Source of the DNA: JANNOG01 sp050329415
GTDB lineage: Bacteria > Actinomycetota > Actinomycetes > Actinomycetales > JBBAYJ01
Assembly: GCA_050329415.1 (NCBI GenBank)
Contig: JBHJOS010000154.1
Span: 1-15,380 of the forward strand
Length of the DNA: 15,380 nt
Direction: 5' to 3'
Of the stretch, positions 1 through 6,972 are shown one piece after another (the stretch's first letter is position 1; every line of letters begins with the position of its first letter). A program made the position numbers and the translations under genes. The notes below the pieces were generated by a model. It worked only from the letters and a program-made list of their open reading frames with translations, searched no databases and was not told where the DNA came from.

Positions 1-84
1 ACCGAGGTGACCCCCGGTGACGAGTCGCTCGAGAGCGTCTTCGCCTATCTCGTGGCGCGGGCGGGAACGGGGACGGGGACATGA
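1..84 (+). CDS. ABC transporter ATP-binding protein, C-terminal end (partial)
   Basis: This is the last 27 codons of a gene that begins outside the window. Reading frame 1 gives a tail containing DESLESVFAYLV, followed by a Thr/Gly-rich end and TGA at 82-84. A Glu/Ser-rich helix with VFxYLV is typical of the C-terminus of nucleotide-binding subunits of ABC-2-type exporters. The stop overlaps the ATG of the membrane subunit in the arrangement ATGA (81-84), the usual coupling of an exporter ATPase to its permease. No Walker motifs lie in the window, so the assignment rests on this short tail and on the neighbour. The substrate is unknown. Confidence 0.6.
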   Translation, partial: TEVTPGDESLESVFAYLVARAGTGTGT

Positions 85-818
85 CCGGACCGATCGACGG
101 GGTGGTGGCCGGGCTCACCACCCGCCAGCTGCTGTCGGGTCGCCGGGTGCTGCTGGTGGCGCTGTTGCCGCTGGTGCTGCTCGCGCTGTCGGTCGTCGTG
201 CGGGCGGCCGCAGGCGTCGACCGCAGCGTCGCGATCGACGTCCTCGACGGGGTCGCCCTGGGGGTGGTGGTCCCGCTGCTCGGCCTCATCGCCGGGATCG
301 GCGCCGTCGGCGGCGAGATCGACGACGGGTCGATCGTGTACCTGCTGACCAAGCCGCTGTCCCGGCACACCATCGCGACCACCAAGATCGTGGTGGCCGC
401 CGCCGTCGCGGTCACGGCGGCTGCGGTGCCGACCTGGGCGGCGGCGCTGGTGCTCGGCCTGGACCTGGCGGTGTCGGGAGCGTTCGCGCTCGCGGCTGCG
501 CTGGCGGCCGTGGGGTACACGGCGGTGGTCGTCGCCCTCGCCGTCGTCACGCGCGCCGCGGTGCCGATCGGGCTGCTGTACGTGCTGGTGTGGGAGGGGG
601 TCGTCGGAGGATTCGTGCCGGGAGCGCGGACCCTCAGCATCCGGCAGTGGGCCCTCGGCGTCGCCGAGGGGGCGCTGGGGGACCGGGCCTTCGACGCGGC
701 CCTGGACGCGGCCGTCGGTCCGGTGACCGGGGGGGTCCTGCTCGCCGTCACCGTCGTGGTCGCCACCTGGGTCGCGGGGCGCCGGCTGGGGCGGGTGCGC
801 GTCACCGGGGAGGGCTGA
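81..818 (+). CDS. ABC-2-type transporter membrane subunit
   Basis: This is a 245-residue hydrophobic protein with about six membrane segments (roughly residues 20-43, 55-75, 105-127, 130-155, 160-178 and 215-232). After the second segment comes a short stretch reading GGEIDDGSIVYLLTKPLSR. That GxEIxxGxxxxLLxKPxSR pattern is characteristic of ABC-2 permeases, which export drugs, lipids or polysaccharides together with a separate ATPase. The ATG at 81 overlaps the stop of the preceding ATPase tail, and a GGGGAC purine run lies just upstream, so the start is well supported. The gene is very GC-rich like the right flank of the window and unlike the block that follows. Nothing in the sequence identifies the substrate. 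Confidence 0.85.
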   Translation: MTGPIDGVVAGLTTRQLLSGRRVLLVALLPLVLLALSVVVRAAAGVDRSVAIDVLDGVALGVVVPLLGLIAGIGAVGGEIDDGSIVYLLTKPLSRHTIATTKIVVAAAVAVTAAAVPTWAAALVLGLDLAVSGAFALAAALAAVGYTAVVVALAVVTRAAVPIGLLYVLVWEGVVGGFVPGARTLSIRQWALGVAEGALGDRAFDAALDAAVGPVTGGVLLAVTVVVATWVAGRRLGRVRVTGEG

Positions 819-954
819 GCGCGGCCGGGACCAATACTTTGGGATCCGTGTGCGGGCTCGTCGGGAAGGTGGACTCGTTCCTCCCGCTCGCGGAGAGCCG
901 ACATCGACCGGCCAAGGAGCGTCTGCTTCGCGCCGGGAAGTGCCCGGTCCGGTC

Positions 955-1806
955 GTGTCGATGATCCCGACGATCGACGTCCGGTGGTGTGACCCGGCCT
1001 TCCTCGACGAGCTGACCGAGTGGGACGATCTCGCCGTCGACGGCATCGTGGCGCGGTCCGCAGGAGTGGCGCCTCTCCCTGCCCAGGGCTATCTCAACCG
1101 GTCGCTCGTCGTGGCCACCGAACCGCCCCGCGTCGTCCGGCTCCGGCGCAGCGGGCCCGCCGCCGCAGTCATCGCGTACTGGACGGGGCTCGTCGGCGAC
1201 GATCTCGCCCGACACCTCGCCTTCCGTTGTCTGTCCCCCGAGGCGGAGGCCGCACGCCTCGCCGCGTGGGCGGCCGCCGGTGTGCCGAGCCCGAAGGTCG
1301 TGACCACGGGGGCGAGGTGGACGGCTCACCTGTACGTCGAGGGCACCGCCCTCGACACCGTCGACCCGGGCCGCCGCATCCAGGCGTGTGGGGTCGCCCT
1401 CGGGAATCTCCGGCGGCTGCATGCGGTCGGCCTGACGGCGATGGATCGTGGGCACGGCAATGAAATCCTCACACCGGACGGGAGCGTGGTCTTCATCGAC
1501 GCCGAGCTGGAGTGCGCCGGCCCGATCGAGATCGCCCGGTGCGTCGACCTGGCGACCGCACTGCGCGGCTGGCTGCGACTTGCCACGGAACCCGAACTTG
1601 CCGCCCGTGGGCTCCGACGAGCTGTCCAGCGCAGCCTCGCGACCCGCTTGTACGGTACGGTTCACCTCGACTCGGCGTGCCGAGCGTTGGAGTCCTGGTA
1701 CGGCCGCTCAGAGTCCGAAAGCGCCGCCCACGAGAACCGCGTGAGTTCCGCGCTGCACGCCCTCTTGTGTGGGGGCGACGCCGACGAGGCTATGGGAGTT
1801 CGCTGA
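955..1806 (+). CDS. Divergent protein-kinase-fold small-molecule phosphotransferase
   Basis: I place the start at GTG 955; ATG 961 is a close alternative and gives 281 residues. The frame is open back to 850, but that stretch encodes only a basic, low-complexity sequence. Numbering from ATG 961, the kinase-fold landmarks are GYLNRSLVV near 43 (glycine-loop region), a helix with EAEAARLAAW near 94, a hinge LYVEGTAL near 124, a catalytic loop MDRGHGNEIL with Asp162 and Asn167 spaced five apart as in HRDxxxxN, and VVFIDAELE with Asp180 as the DFG-like metal ligand. These resemble aminoglycoside-phosphotransferase, maltokinase and Kdo-kinase-like enzymes. The usual ATP-binding Lys is not obvious: the corresponding strand reads RVVRLRR, suggesting Arg in its place. 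The stop TGA shares its last base with the ATG of the GlmS-like gene, so the two are probably co-translated and work in one pathway. Phosphorylation of an amino sugar is a guess from context. Confidence 0.7.
   Translation: MSMIPTIDVRWCDPAFLDELTEWDDLAVDGIVARSAGVAPLPAQGYLNRSLVVATEPPRVVRLRRSGPAAAVIAYWTGLVGDDLARHLAFRCLSPEAEAARLAAWAAAGVPSPKVVTTGARWTAHLYVEGTALDTVDPGRRIQACGVALGNLRRLHAVGLTAMDRGHGNEILTPDGSVVFIDAELECAGPIEIARCVDLATALRGWLRLATEPELAARGLRRAVQRSLATRLYGTVHLDSACRALESWYGRSESESAAHENRVSSALHALLCGGDADEAMGVR
1794..1798 (+). promoter_or_regulatory. Shine-Dalgarno sequence of the GlmS-like gene
   Basis: GGGAG lies seven bases before ATG 1806, inside the last codons of the kinase gene. It fixes the start that exposes Met-Cys-Gly, which matters because Cys2 must become the N-terminal nucleophile after Met removal. 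Confidence 0.6.
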
Positions 1807-4800
1807 TGTGCGGGATCGTGGTTGCTCTGCCGTTCTACTCCGAGATGGAGGTCGTCGGCGAACCTGACCCCGCCCTCGTCCCGGGTGAGGGCACGGGTTT
1901 CACGCTCACCGAGGTCGGCGAGCACGCGGCTGCGAGTCGGCTCGACGATGTTGCGATGGCGCTCGCCGGCTTCAGGCGGGAACTGGAGCGGGCCGGAACG
2001 GCCGGTCTCCTTGCGGGCGACACGTCGCGTCTCGCCCGAGTCCGCGAAGTCCTCGACGGCGCACGACGGTGGACAGCGTCGCTCGACGCCGAGCTCCACG
2101 GACTCGACGCCTGGCCGGTCGAGGCCGTCGAGCGGGCCCAGGAGGCGCTACGAACGGTCACCGACGCGCTGTGGGCCCTTCGCCACGACGTCGTCGATCT
2201 CGTCGCCGAGGTCCCCACCATTCTGGATCCGAGGTTCGCCGTGACGGCCCGGGCGACGGTGTCCGCCCTCAGCATTCTGCGAGTGCTCGCGGCGATCAAC
2301 CGATTGGAGGTTCGTGGCCGCGATTCCGCGGGCGTGTCGATCGCTGTCCACCTCGACGAGATCGACGCGAGGGCCGTCGACGTCGAGGGTCGCGACGACC
2401 TTCTGCTTCGCGACGGGTCGGCGGTCCGCGTCCGCGACGGTGTCGTCTTCACGTACAAGTGTGCGGCGGTCGTCGGCCGACTGGGTGACAACGTCGCCGC
2501 CCTGCGGCGCTCGATCGAGTCCGACCACCAACTGAGGCGCGCGCTCACGCTCCCGTCGGCGACCGTGACTGTCGTGGCGCACACTCGCTGGGCGAGCGTC
2601 GGCCGAATCAGCGAGGCCAACGCCCATCCCGTCGACAGCCGAGACGTCACCGGGGCTTCCGCGGGGCCTTACGTCCTCGCCGTCCTGAACGGCGACATCG
2701 ACAACTACCTCGACCTTCCGATCACGCCGCTGTACTCCGCTGCTGCCGAGGCAGGGATCTCGACCGACGCCAAGGTCATCCCGCTCGCCATGACGCGAGC
2801 CCTCGTTGCCGGGCAGTCCGTGGGGCAGGCGGTCGCCGAGACGACACAGGAATTCCAGGGATCGATGGCGATCGCCGGTTACACCGACGACTTCCCGGAC
2901 GAGATCGCCCTCGCCGTCAAGGGCAGCGGCCAAGGACTGTACGTGGGGGTGGCAGACCACGGCTACATCGCCGCCAGCGAGGTGTACGGCCTCGTCGGCG
3001 TCACCGACCGCTACCTTCGTCTCGAGGCGGGCGCGAACGGCGACGTCGTCGTGCTCGCCCGTGGCGACGGTTCCGACCGTGGCATCCGGCGCCTTCGGAA
3101 CGGGTATGACGCGCACGTCGTACCGGATTCGGAGTTGCGTCACGCGGAGGTGACGACGCGCGACCTCGCGCTCGGGGGCGCCGAGCACTACTTGGCGAAG
3201 GAGATCGGCGAGGCGTCCTCGGCGTTCGCCAAGACACTGCGGGGGCGTGTTCGCATCGGTGACGATCACCTGCGTCATGCCTGGCTGTCCGAGGAGTCGT
3301 TCCCGGCCGCGCTGCAGGACCTGGCCTCCTCCGGGTCGCTGCGAGAGGTCGTTGTCATCGGTCAGGGGACGGCCGCCGTGGCGGCACGCGGTATCGCCCA
3401 CCTCATGGGCAGTGCCCTGCCGCGTTCCATCCAGGTCCGGGCGACCCCCGCGACGGAGTACTCGATGTACGGGCTGTCATCCGCCGGTGCACACACTCTG
3501 GTCGTGGCCGTCAGTCAGTCAGGTTCGACGACCGACACCAACCGGTGCGTCGCCCTGGTCAAGGAGCGCGGTTCGACTGTGCTCGCCGTCGTCAACCGTC
3601 GCGACAGCGATCTCGCCGCACTGAGCGACGGTGTCGTCTACACGTCCGACGGGCGCGATGTGGAGATGGCCGTGGCGTCGACGAAGGCGTTCTACGCACA
3701 GGTCGCAGCCGGGTGCCTCGTCGGTCTGCGACTCGGGCGGGCGGCAGGCGGGATCTCGGCAGCAGCAGAGGATCGGCTGCTGAGGGCGCTCGTGCAGGTC
3801 CCCGAACAGCTCGAGCGACTGGCCGCGTCGTCCGCCGCAATCACCGACGTTGCCGAGAAGGTCGCGACCGCGTACCCCAACTGGGCGGTCGTCGGTTCAG
3901 GGCCGGGTTCGATCGCCGCCGCGGAGATCCGTATCAAGCTCTCGGAGCTGTGCTACAAGACAGTGTCGGTCGACACCGTGGAGGACAAGAAGCACATCGA
4001 CCTGTCGGCCGAGGCGCTCGTCGTCGTGTGCGCTGCCGGTGCGCAGCCGCACCACGTTCCCGATCTGGTCAAGGAGGTCGAGATCTTCTCGGCCCACCGG
4101 AACCAGCCGGTGGTCATCTGTGAGGAGGGCACGGAGGGTGGCTGGCCGACGCCTCTGGTGATCACCGTTCCGCGCACGCGACCCGAGCTGGCCTGGATCC
4201 TGGGAACCGCTGCCGGTCATCTCTTCGCCTATCACGCGGCCCGCGCCATCGACGCCAGCGGCGCGCCTCTGCGCGACGCTCTCGCGGCGCTCGAGCGTTC
4301 GGTCGACAGGGGCTCCGCCCTCGATGTCATGACGAACCGGCAGGTGGCGGGCGGCGTGGTCAAGATCGTCGAGCGTGCCGCCCGCGGCGAGCTGCGGGGA
4401 GTGCTGGCAAGCGACACCGCCCTCGGGCTCGCGCTGCTCCTCTCGCGACAGCTGTCCGCGGCCCTCGGCGCCGACCGCGCAGACGCTCGCCGGCGCGACG
4501 ACACCGAATACGCCCGCGCCGTCATCACGGCCGCGCTCGACCAGCTCACCCGGTCGATTGACAGCGTGAAGCACCAGGCGAAGACCGTCACTGTCGGGAC
4601 GTCCCGCAGCGACCCCGACCTCTTCGACAACATCGTCGCCGCCTCGCTGGAGGCTGCGGGGAGCGACGTCCAGGCCTTGCCGCTCGGAACACTGCGGGCC
4701 CTGACCGCCTTCGGCGCACTCGTGCGGCGGGTCACCGGGGTGACCCGCTACGAGGTGGAAGGGGCGGTGGTCCGCGTCATCCGCAAGACCGGTGTCGCGG

Positions 4801-5198
4801 CGACGATGGTGAGTCGAGCCGACAGGGCTGCGCCTCTCGTCGGATCGAAGCGCCTCGTCTTGGAGACGGGGGAGGTCCGCGTCCTCCGGGGCCGGAACGA
4901 CGGACGGACCATCATCGTCGTGCCCGAGCGGTCCCTCGGAGAGACCGGCTGGAACGGCGTGGCGGTCGTCCACATCGAGCTCGTGGGATCGGCGACGCCC
5001 AGTGCGGTGCTCACCGCCCTGCGGCACATGCGCGGGCGCTGGCTGGAAGTGCGTGCCCTGGTCACCGAAACCTCGCACGACTTCGGCGAACGCGAGATCG
5101 CCGCTCTCACTCTCGACGACGTGCTCTTCGCTCCGGTCGAGGAGATCGCGGCCAAGGCGGTCCTGGGCGCGACGTCCGAGTTGTCCTCACGACCATGA
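1806..5198 (+). CDS. GlmS-like glutamine amidotransferase with two SIS domains and large extra regions (1130 aa)
   Basis: The protein looks like an extended glutamine:fructose-6-phosphate amidotransferase, which makes glucosamine 6-phosphate in the cytoplasm. The glutaminase domain starts MCGIV (Cys2 nucleophile). It then breaks off for about 150 mainly helical residues (10-160) and resumes with EVRGRDSAG (168-176), HTRWASVGRISEANAHP (259-275), LNGDIDNYLDL (294-304) and Asp321. SIS1 has KEIGEASSAFAKTLRGR (465-481), VSQSGSTTDT (569-578) and VASTKAF (623-629). SIS2 carries Glu707, Lys711, Glu714 and His730, spaced exactly like E. coli Glu481, Lys485, Glu488 and His504. AKTVTV at 925-930 matches the GlmS C-tail, with Lys926 in the place of Lys603. 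The distance from His730 to this Lys is about twice that in E. coli. A further 200 residues (931-1130) match nothing I recognise. E. coli GlmS has 609 residues. Base composition is less GC-rich than in the right-hand genes. It could be the housekeeping GlmS or an enzyme for a modified sugar. Confidence 0.85.
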   Translation: MCGIVVALPFYSEMEVVGEPDPALVPGEGTGFTLTEVGEHAAASRLDDVAMALAGFRRELERAGTAGLLAGDTSRLARVREVLDGARRWTASLDAELHGLDAWPVEAVERAQEALRTVTDALWALRHDVVDLVAEVPTILDPRFAVTARATVSALSILRVLAAINRLEVRGRDSAGVSIAVHLDEIDARAVDVEGRDDLLLRDGSAVRVRDGVVFTYKCAAVVGRLGDNVAALRRSIESDHQLRRALTLPSATVTVVAHTRWASVGRISEANAHPVDSRDVTGASAGPYVLAVLNGDIDNYLDLPITPLYSAAAEAGISTDAKVIPLAMTRALVAGQSVGQAVAETTQEFQGSMAIAGYTDDFPDEIALAVKGSGQGLYVGVADHGYIAASEVYGLVGVTDRYLRLEAGANGDVVVLARGDGSDRGIRRLRNGYDAHVVPDSELRHAEVTTRDLALGGAEHYLAKEIGEASSAFAKTLRGRVRIGDDHLRHAWLSEESFPAALQDLASSGSLREVVVIGQGTAAVAARGIAHLMGSALPRSIQVRATPATEYSMYGLSSAGAHTLVVAVSQSGSTTDTNRCVALVKERGSTVLAVVNRRDSDLAALSDGVVYTSDGRDVEMAVASTKAFYAQVAAGCLVGLRLGRAAGGISAAAEDRLLRALVQVPEQLERLAASSAAITDVAEKVATAYPNWAVVGSGPGSIAAAEIRIKLSELCYKTVSVDTVEDKKHIDLSAEALVVVCAAGAQPHHVPDLVKEVEIFSAHRNQPVVICEEGTEGGWPTPLVITVPRTRPELAWILGTAAGHLFAYHAARAIDASGAPLRDALAALERSVDRGSALDVMTNRQVAGGVVKIVERAARGELRGVLASDTALGLALLLSRQLSAALGADRADARRRDDTEYARAVITAALDQLTRSIDSVKHQAKTVTVGTSRSDPDLFDNIVAASLEAAGSDVQALPLGTLRALTAFGALVRRVTGVTRYEVEGAVVRVIRKTGVAATMVSRADRAAPLVGSKRLVLETGEVRVLRGRNDGRTIIVVPERSLGETGWNGVAVVHIELVGSATPSAVLTALRHMRGRWLEVRALVTETSHDFGEREIAALTLDDVLFAPVEEIAAKAVLGATSELSSRP

Positions 5199-5262
5199 AC
5201 CAGGTGTATCCTCCCCTGCACTGACCGTCACGGGCCGGTCGAACCGAAGGTGGGGTGGAACC

Positions 5263-5887
5263 ATAACTGTCCGCTTGCACACGGTCGCCGGGGCTGTTGT
5301 TCTCCCCCTGGTGATGGCTGCGTGCGGTGGCGAAGAAGTCCCCGGCGGTTCCCGTGGCGAGGTGGTGGTCGACTCCTGGGGAGGGAGCTTTCAGGACGAC
5401 CAGACCGAAGTGATCTTTGATCCGTTCCAAGATGAGACCGGCATCGAGGTCGTCCAGCTGTCCGACGGGGAGAACATCTACGCGAAGGTAGAAGCGCAAG
5501 CAGGGCGGCAGACAGGCGACATCGACCTCGTCCACGGCGACGCCTCGTGGCTCGAGCGCGGCACGCTGTCAGGACTGTGGGCCCCCGTCGACGAGGATGC
5601 GACCGGCGCCGCCGACCTCTACGAAGATGCGCGCGACACCAACGGTGTCGGTATTCTCTACTACTCCTACAACATCGTCTACAACACCGAAGAGCTCGAC
5701 CCGGGCGAGGCTCCCCGGTCATGGGCCCGTGGTCCCCGCCGCGGCCGATTCGATATCCAGTGACGTGCGGCGGCGCCTGCCCAGTGTCGAACCTCAGAAG
5801 TCGATGCAGTTGGCCTATGATCACCAATGGTGGGGTGAGAACGATGAAGACCAGCTCACGCGGTACACCGCATGGTCCCGGGGGTGA
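5263..5887 (+). pseudogene. Solute-binding lipoprotein of a PotD-type ABC importer, internally deleted and frameshifted
   Basis: The first part (5263-5763) encodes a lipoprotein signal, with hydrophobic AVVLPLVMAAC and lipidated Cys21. It continues as a spermidine/putrescine-type binding protein: VVDSWGGSFQDDQTEV, FDPFQDETGIEVVQLSDG, then GVGILYYSYNIVYNTEEL and PRSWA, where homologues normally go on with an aspartate and about 150 more residues. Here the frame changes after about 5727 and stops at 5763. In another frame (about 5741-5887) the C-terminus of the same family is readable: SVEPQKSMQLAYDHQWWGEN, then LTRYTAW and TGA at 5885-5887. About 200 residues remain of a family that usually has about 350. 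The best start for the signal peptide falls on ATA 5263, where ATG would be expected; TTG 5275 is the only normal alternative and leaves no positive charge in the n-region. The stop overlaps GTG 5884 of the ATPase, so this was the first gene of the importer operon. Confidence 0.8.
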
Positions 5888-6972
5888 CCGAAGGCCCTGA
5901 GGTCGGGGGCGAGCCAATCCTCCGCGCTCGTGGACTCGTGTTCTCCAGGGGTGGCCAAACGATCTTGAACGGCGTTGACCTCGAGGCGACTGCGGGTGCG
6001 CGAGTGGCCGTCGTCGGTCGCAGCGGCGCAGGGAAGACTACTTTGTTGCGTCTTCTCGCCGGCCTGGAGCGACCGGAGAAGGGCGAGATCCAGCTCGGCT
6101 GCGGTACCCGCCGCGTCCGCGTGGGCCTTGTCTTTCAGGACTTGGCGCTCTTCCCGCACATGCGAGTATGGGCCAACGTCGCCTTCTCGCTCCTGGTGAA
6201 GGGCACCGATCGCCGAACGGCGCGACGGCGGGCGGAGGCGGCATTGCAGGTCGCAGGTATGGGGCATCTGGGTTCGCGGGTTCCGAGTTCCCTCAGTGGT
6301 GGCGAACGTCAGCGGGTGGCACTTCTGCGAACGCTTCTCAGCGAGCCGGACGTCGTGCTGCTCGACGAGCCGTTCGCAAATCTCGACGCCCATCTCATCC
6401 AGCATTTCTCGGCCTGGCTGGGCGAGCAGCAGCGACGAACGGGAGTCGCGCTCGTCATGGTCACGCACGACGTCCGGTTCGCCATGGCGTGGGCGGAGCA
6501 CATGATCCTGCTCGACGAGGGCCGCAGTGTGCAAGCGGGCAGCCCGGCCGAGATCTATCAACAACCCGTCAGCGAGTTCGCAGCGTCCTTCACTGGCGCC
6601 TGTACGCTGCTTGACGCCACGGTCGTTGACCCCGACCTCAGGGAGATGGTCGTACCGGCGGTCGCTCCTCAAGTGTCCTTTCCAGTCGAGTACGACGACG
6701 TGACGAATCGGGTTCGATCCGGCGACAACCGGCGCATCGTCGTCCGCCCGCAGGATGTCGGTGTCCGTCGACGGGAACGCCGCGAGGGGGATGTCATCGG
6801 TGTGGTTCAGAGCGTCTCCTTCATGTCAGGCGTGACGACCTGCACCGTGCGGCTCCCCTCGGGCGCGGCGCTGACCGGCATCCACGCCGAACCCTCGGCC
6901 CCGCCGACGCCGAGTCGCTCGGCGGAAGCGGTGGTGATCTGGCCACCGCGCCGTGCCGTGGCCTTGCCATGA
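5884..6972 (+). CDS. ABC importer ATP-binding protein, PotA-like
   Basis: This is the nucleotide-binding subunit that powers the import system of the two following permeases. Numbering from GTG 5884: Walker A GRSGAGKTT at 45, Q-loop VFQDLALFPHM at 83, signature LSGGERQRVALLR at 137, Walker B VVLLDEP at 157, D-loop NLD, and switch His195 in MVTHD. The last third (from about 250) is a TOBE-type region typical of spermidine/putrescine, iron and sugar importer ATPases, including VRPQDVGVRRR. All catalytic residues are present, so the subunit looks functional. I prefer GTG 5884 because it overlaps the stop of the binding-protein remnant as GTGA; ATG 5872 in the same frame adds four residues. Its own stop overlaps the next gene as ATGA. 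Substrate specificity cannot be read from an ATPase. Confidence 0.9.
   Translation: MTEGPEVGGEPILRARGLVFSRGGQTILNGVDLEATAGARVAVVGRSGAGKTTLLRLLAGLERPEKGEIQLGCGTRRVRVGLVFQDLALFPHMRVWANVAFSLLVKGTDRRTARRRAEAALQVAGMGHLGSRVPSSLSGGERQRVALLRTLLSEPDVVLLDEPFANLDAHLIQHFSAWLGEQQRRTGVALVMVTHDVRFAMAWAEHMILLDEGRSVQAGSPAEIYQQPVSEFAASFTGACTLLDATVVDPDLREMVVPAVAPQVSFPVEYDDVTNRVRSGDNRRIVVRPQDVGVRRRERREGDVIGVVQSVSFMSGVTTCTVRLPSGAALTGIHAEPSAPPTPSRSAEAVVIWPPRRAVALP

Noticed and set aside
835..840. TACTTT as a -10 promoter box for the kinase gene
   Set aside because: It lies in a suitable intergenic gap, but no -35 element is recognisable and the match is weak, so I did not list it.
850..954. N-terminal extension of the kinase gene back to GTG 850
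   Set aside because: The added residues are basic and low-complexity, with no kinase-like pattern. AAGGAG at 914-919 and GGGAAG at 935-940 fit better with a later start, though neither spacing is ideal.
2148..3401. Long open frame on the minus strand opposite the GlmS-like gene (417 codons)
   Set aside because: It is antisense to a frame with clear GlmS motifs. The predicted protein is rich in Arg, Asp, Gly and His without any motif, which is the usual by-product of high-GC codon bias.
5181..5212. TTGTCC (5181) and TATCCT (5207) as a promoter for the importer operon
   Set aside because: The spacer is 20 bases, too long for a standard promoter, and both boxes are degenerate.
5223..5240. GACCG / CGGTC hairpin after the GlmS-like gene as a terminator
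   Set aside because: It has only five stem pairs with an eight-base loop and no T-run after it.
1806..5887. Fructosamine (Frl-type) salvage system: kinase, SIS deglycase and importer
   Set aside because: The set of parts is similar, but Frl deglycases lack the glutaminase domain. Here that domain is complete with its Cys nucleophile, so an amidotransferase role is more likely. The importer substrate is also unknown.
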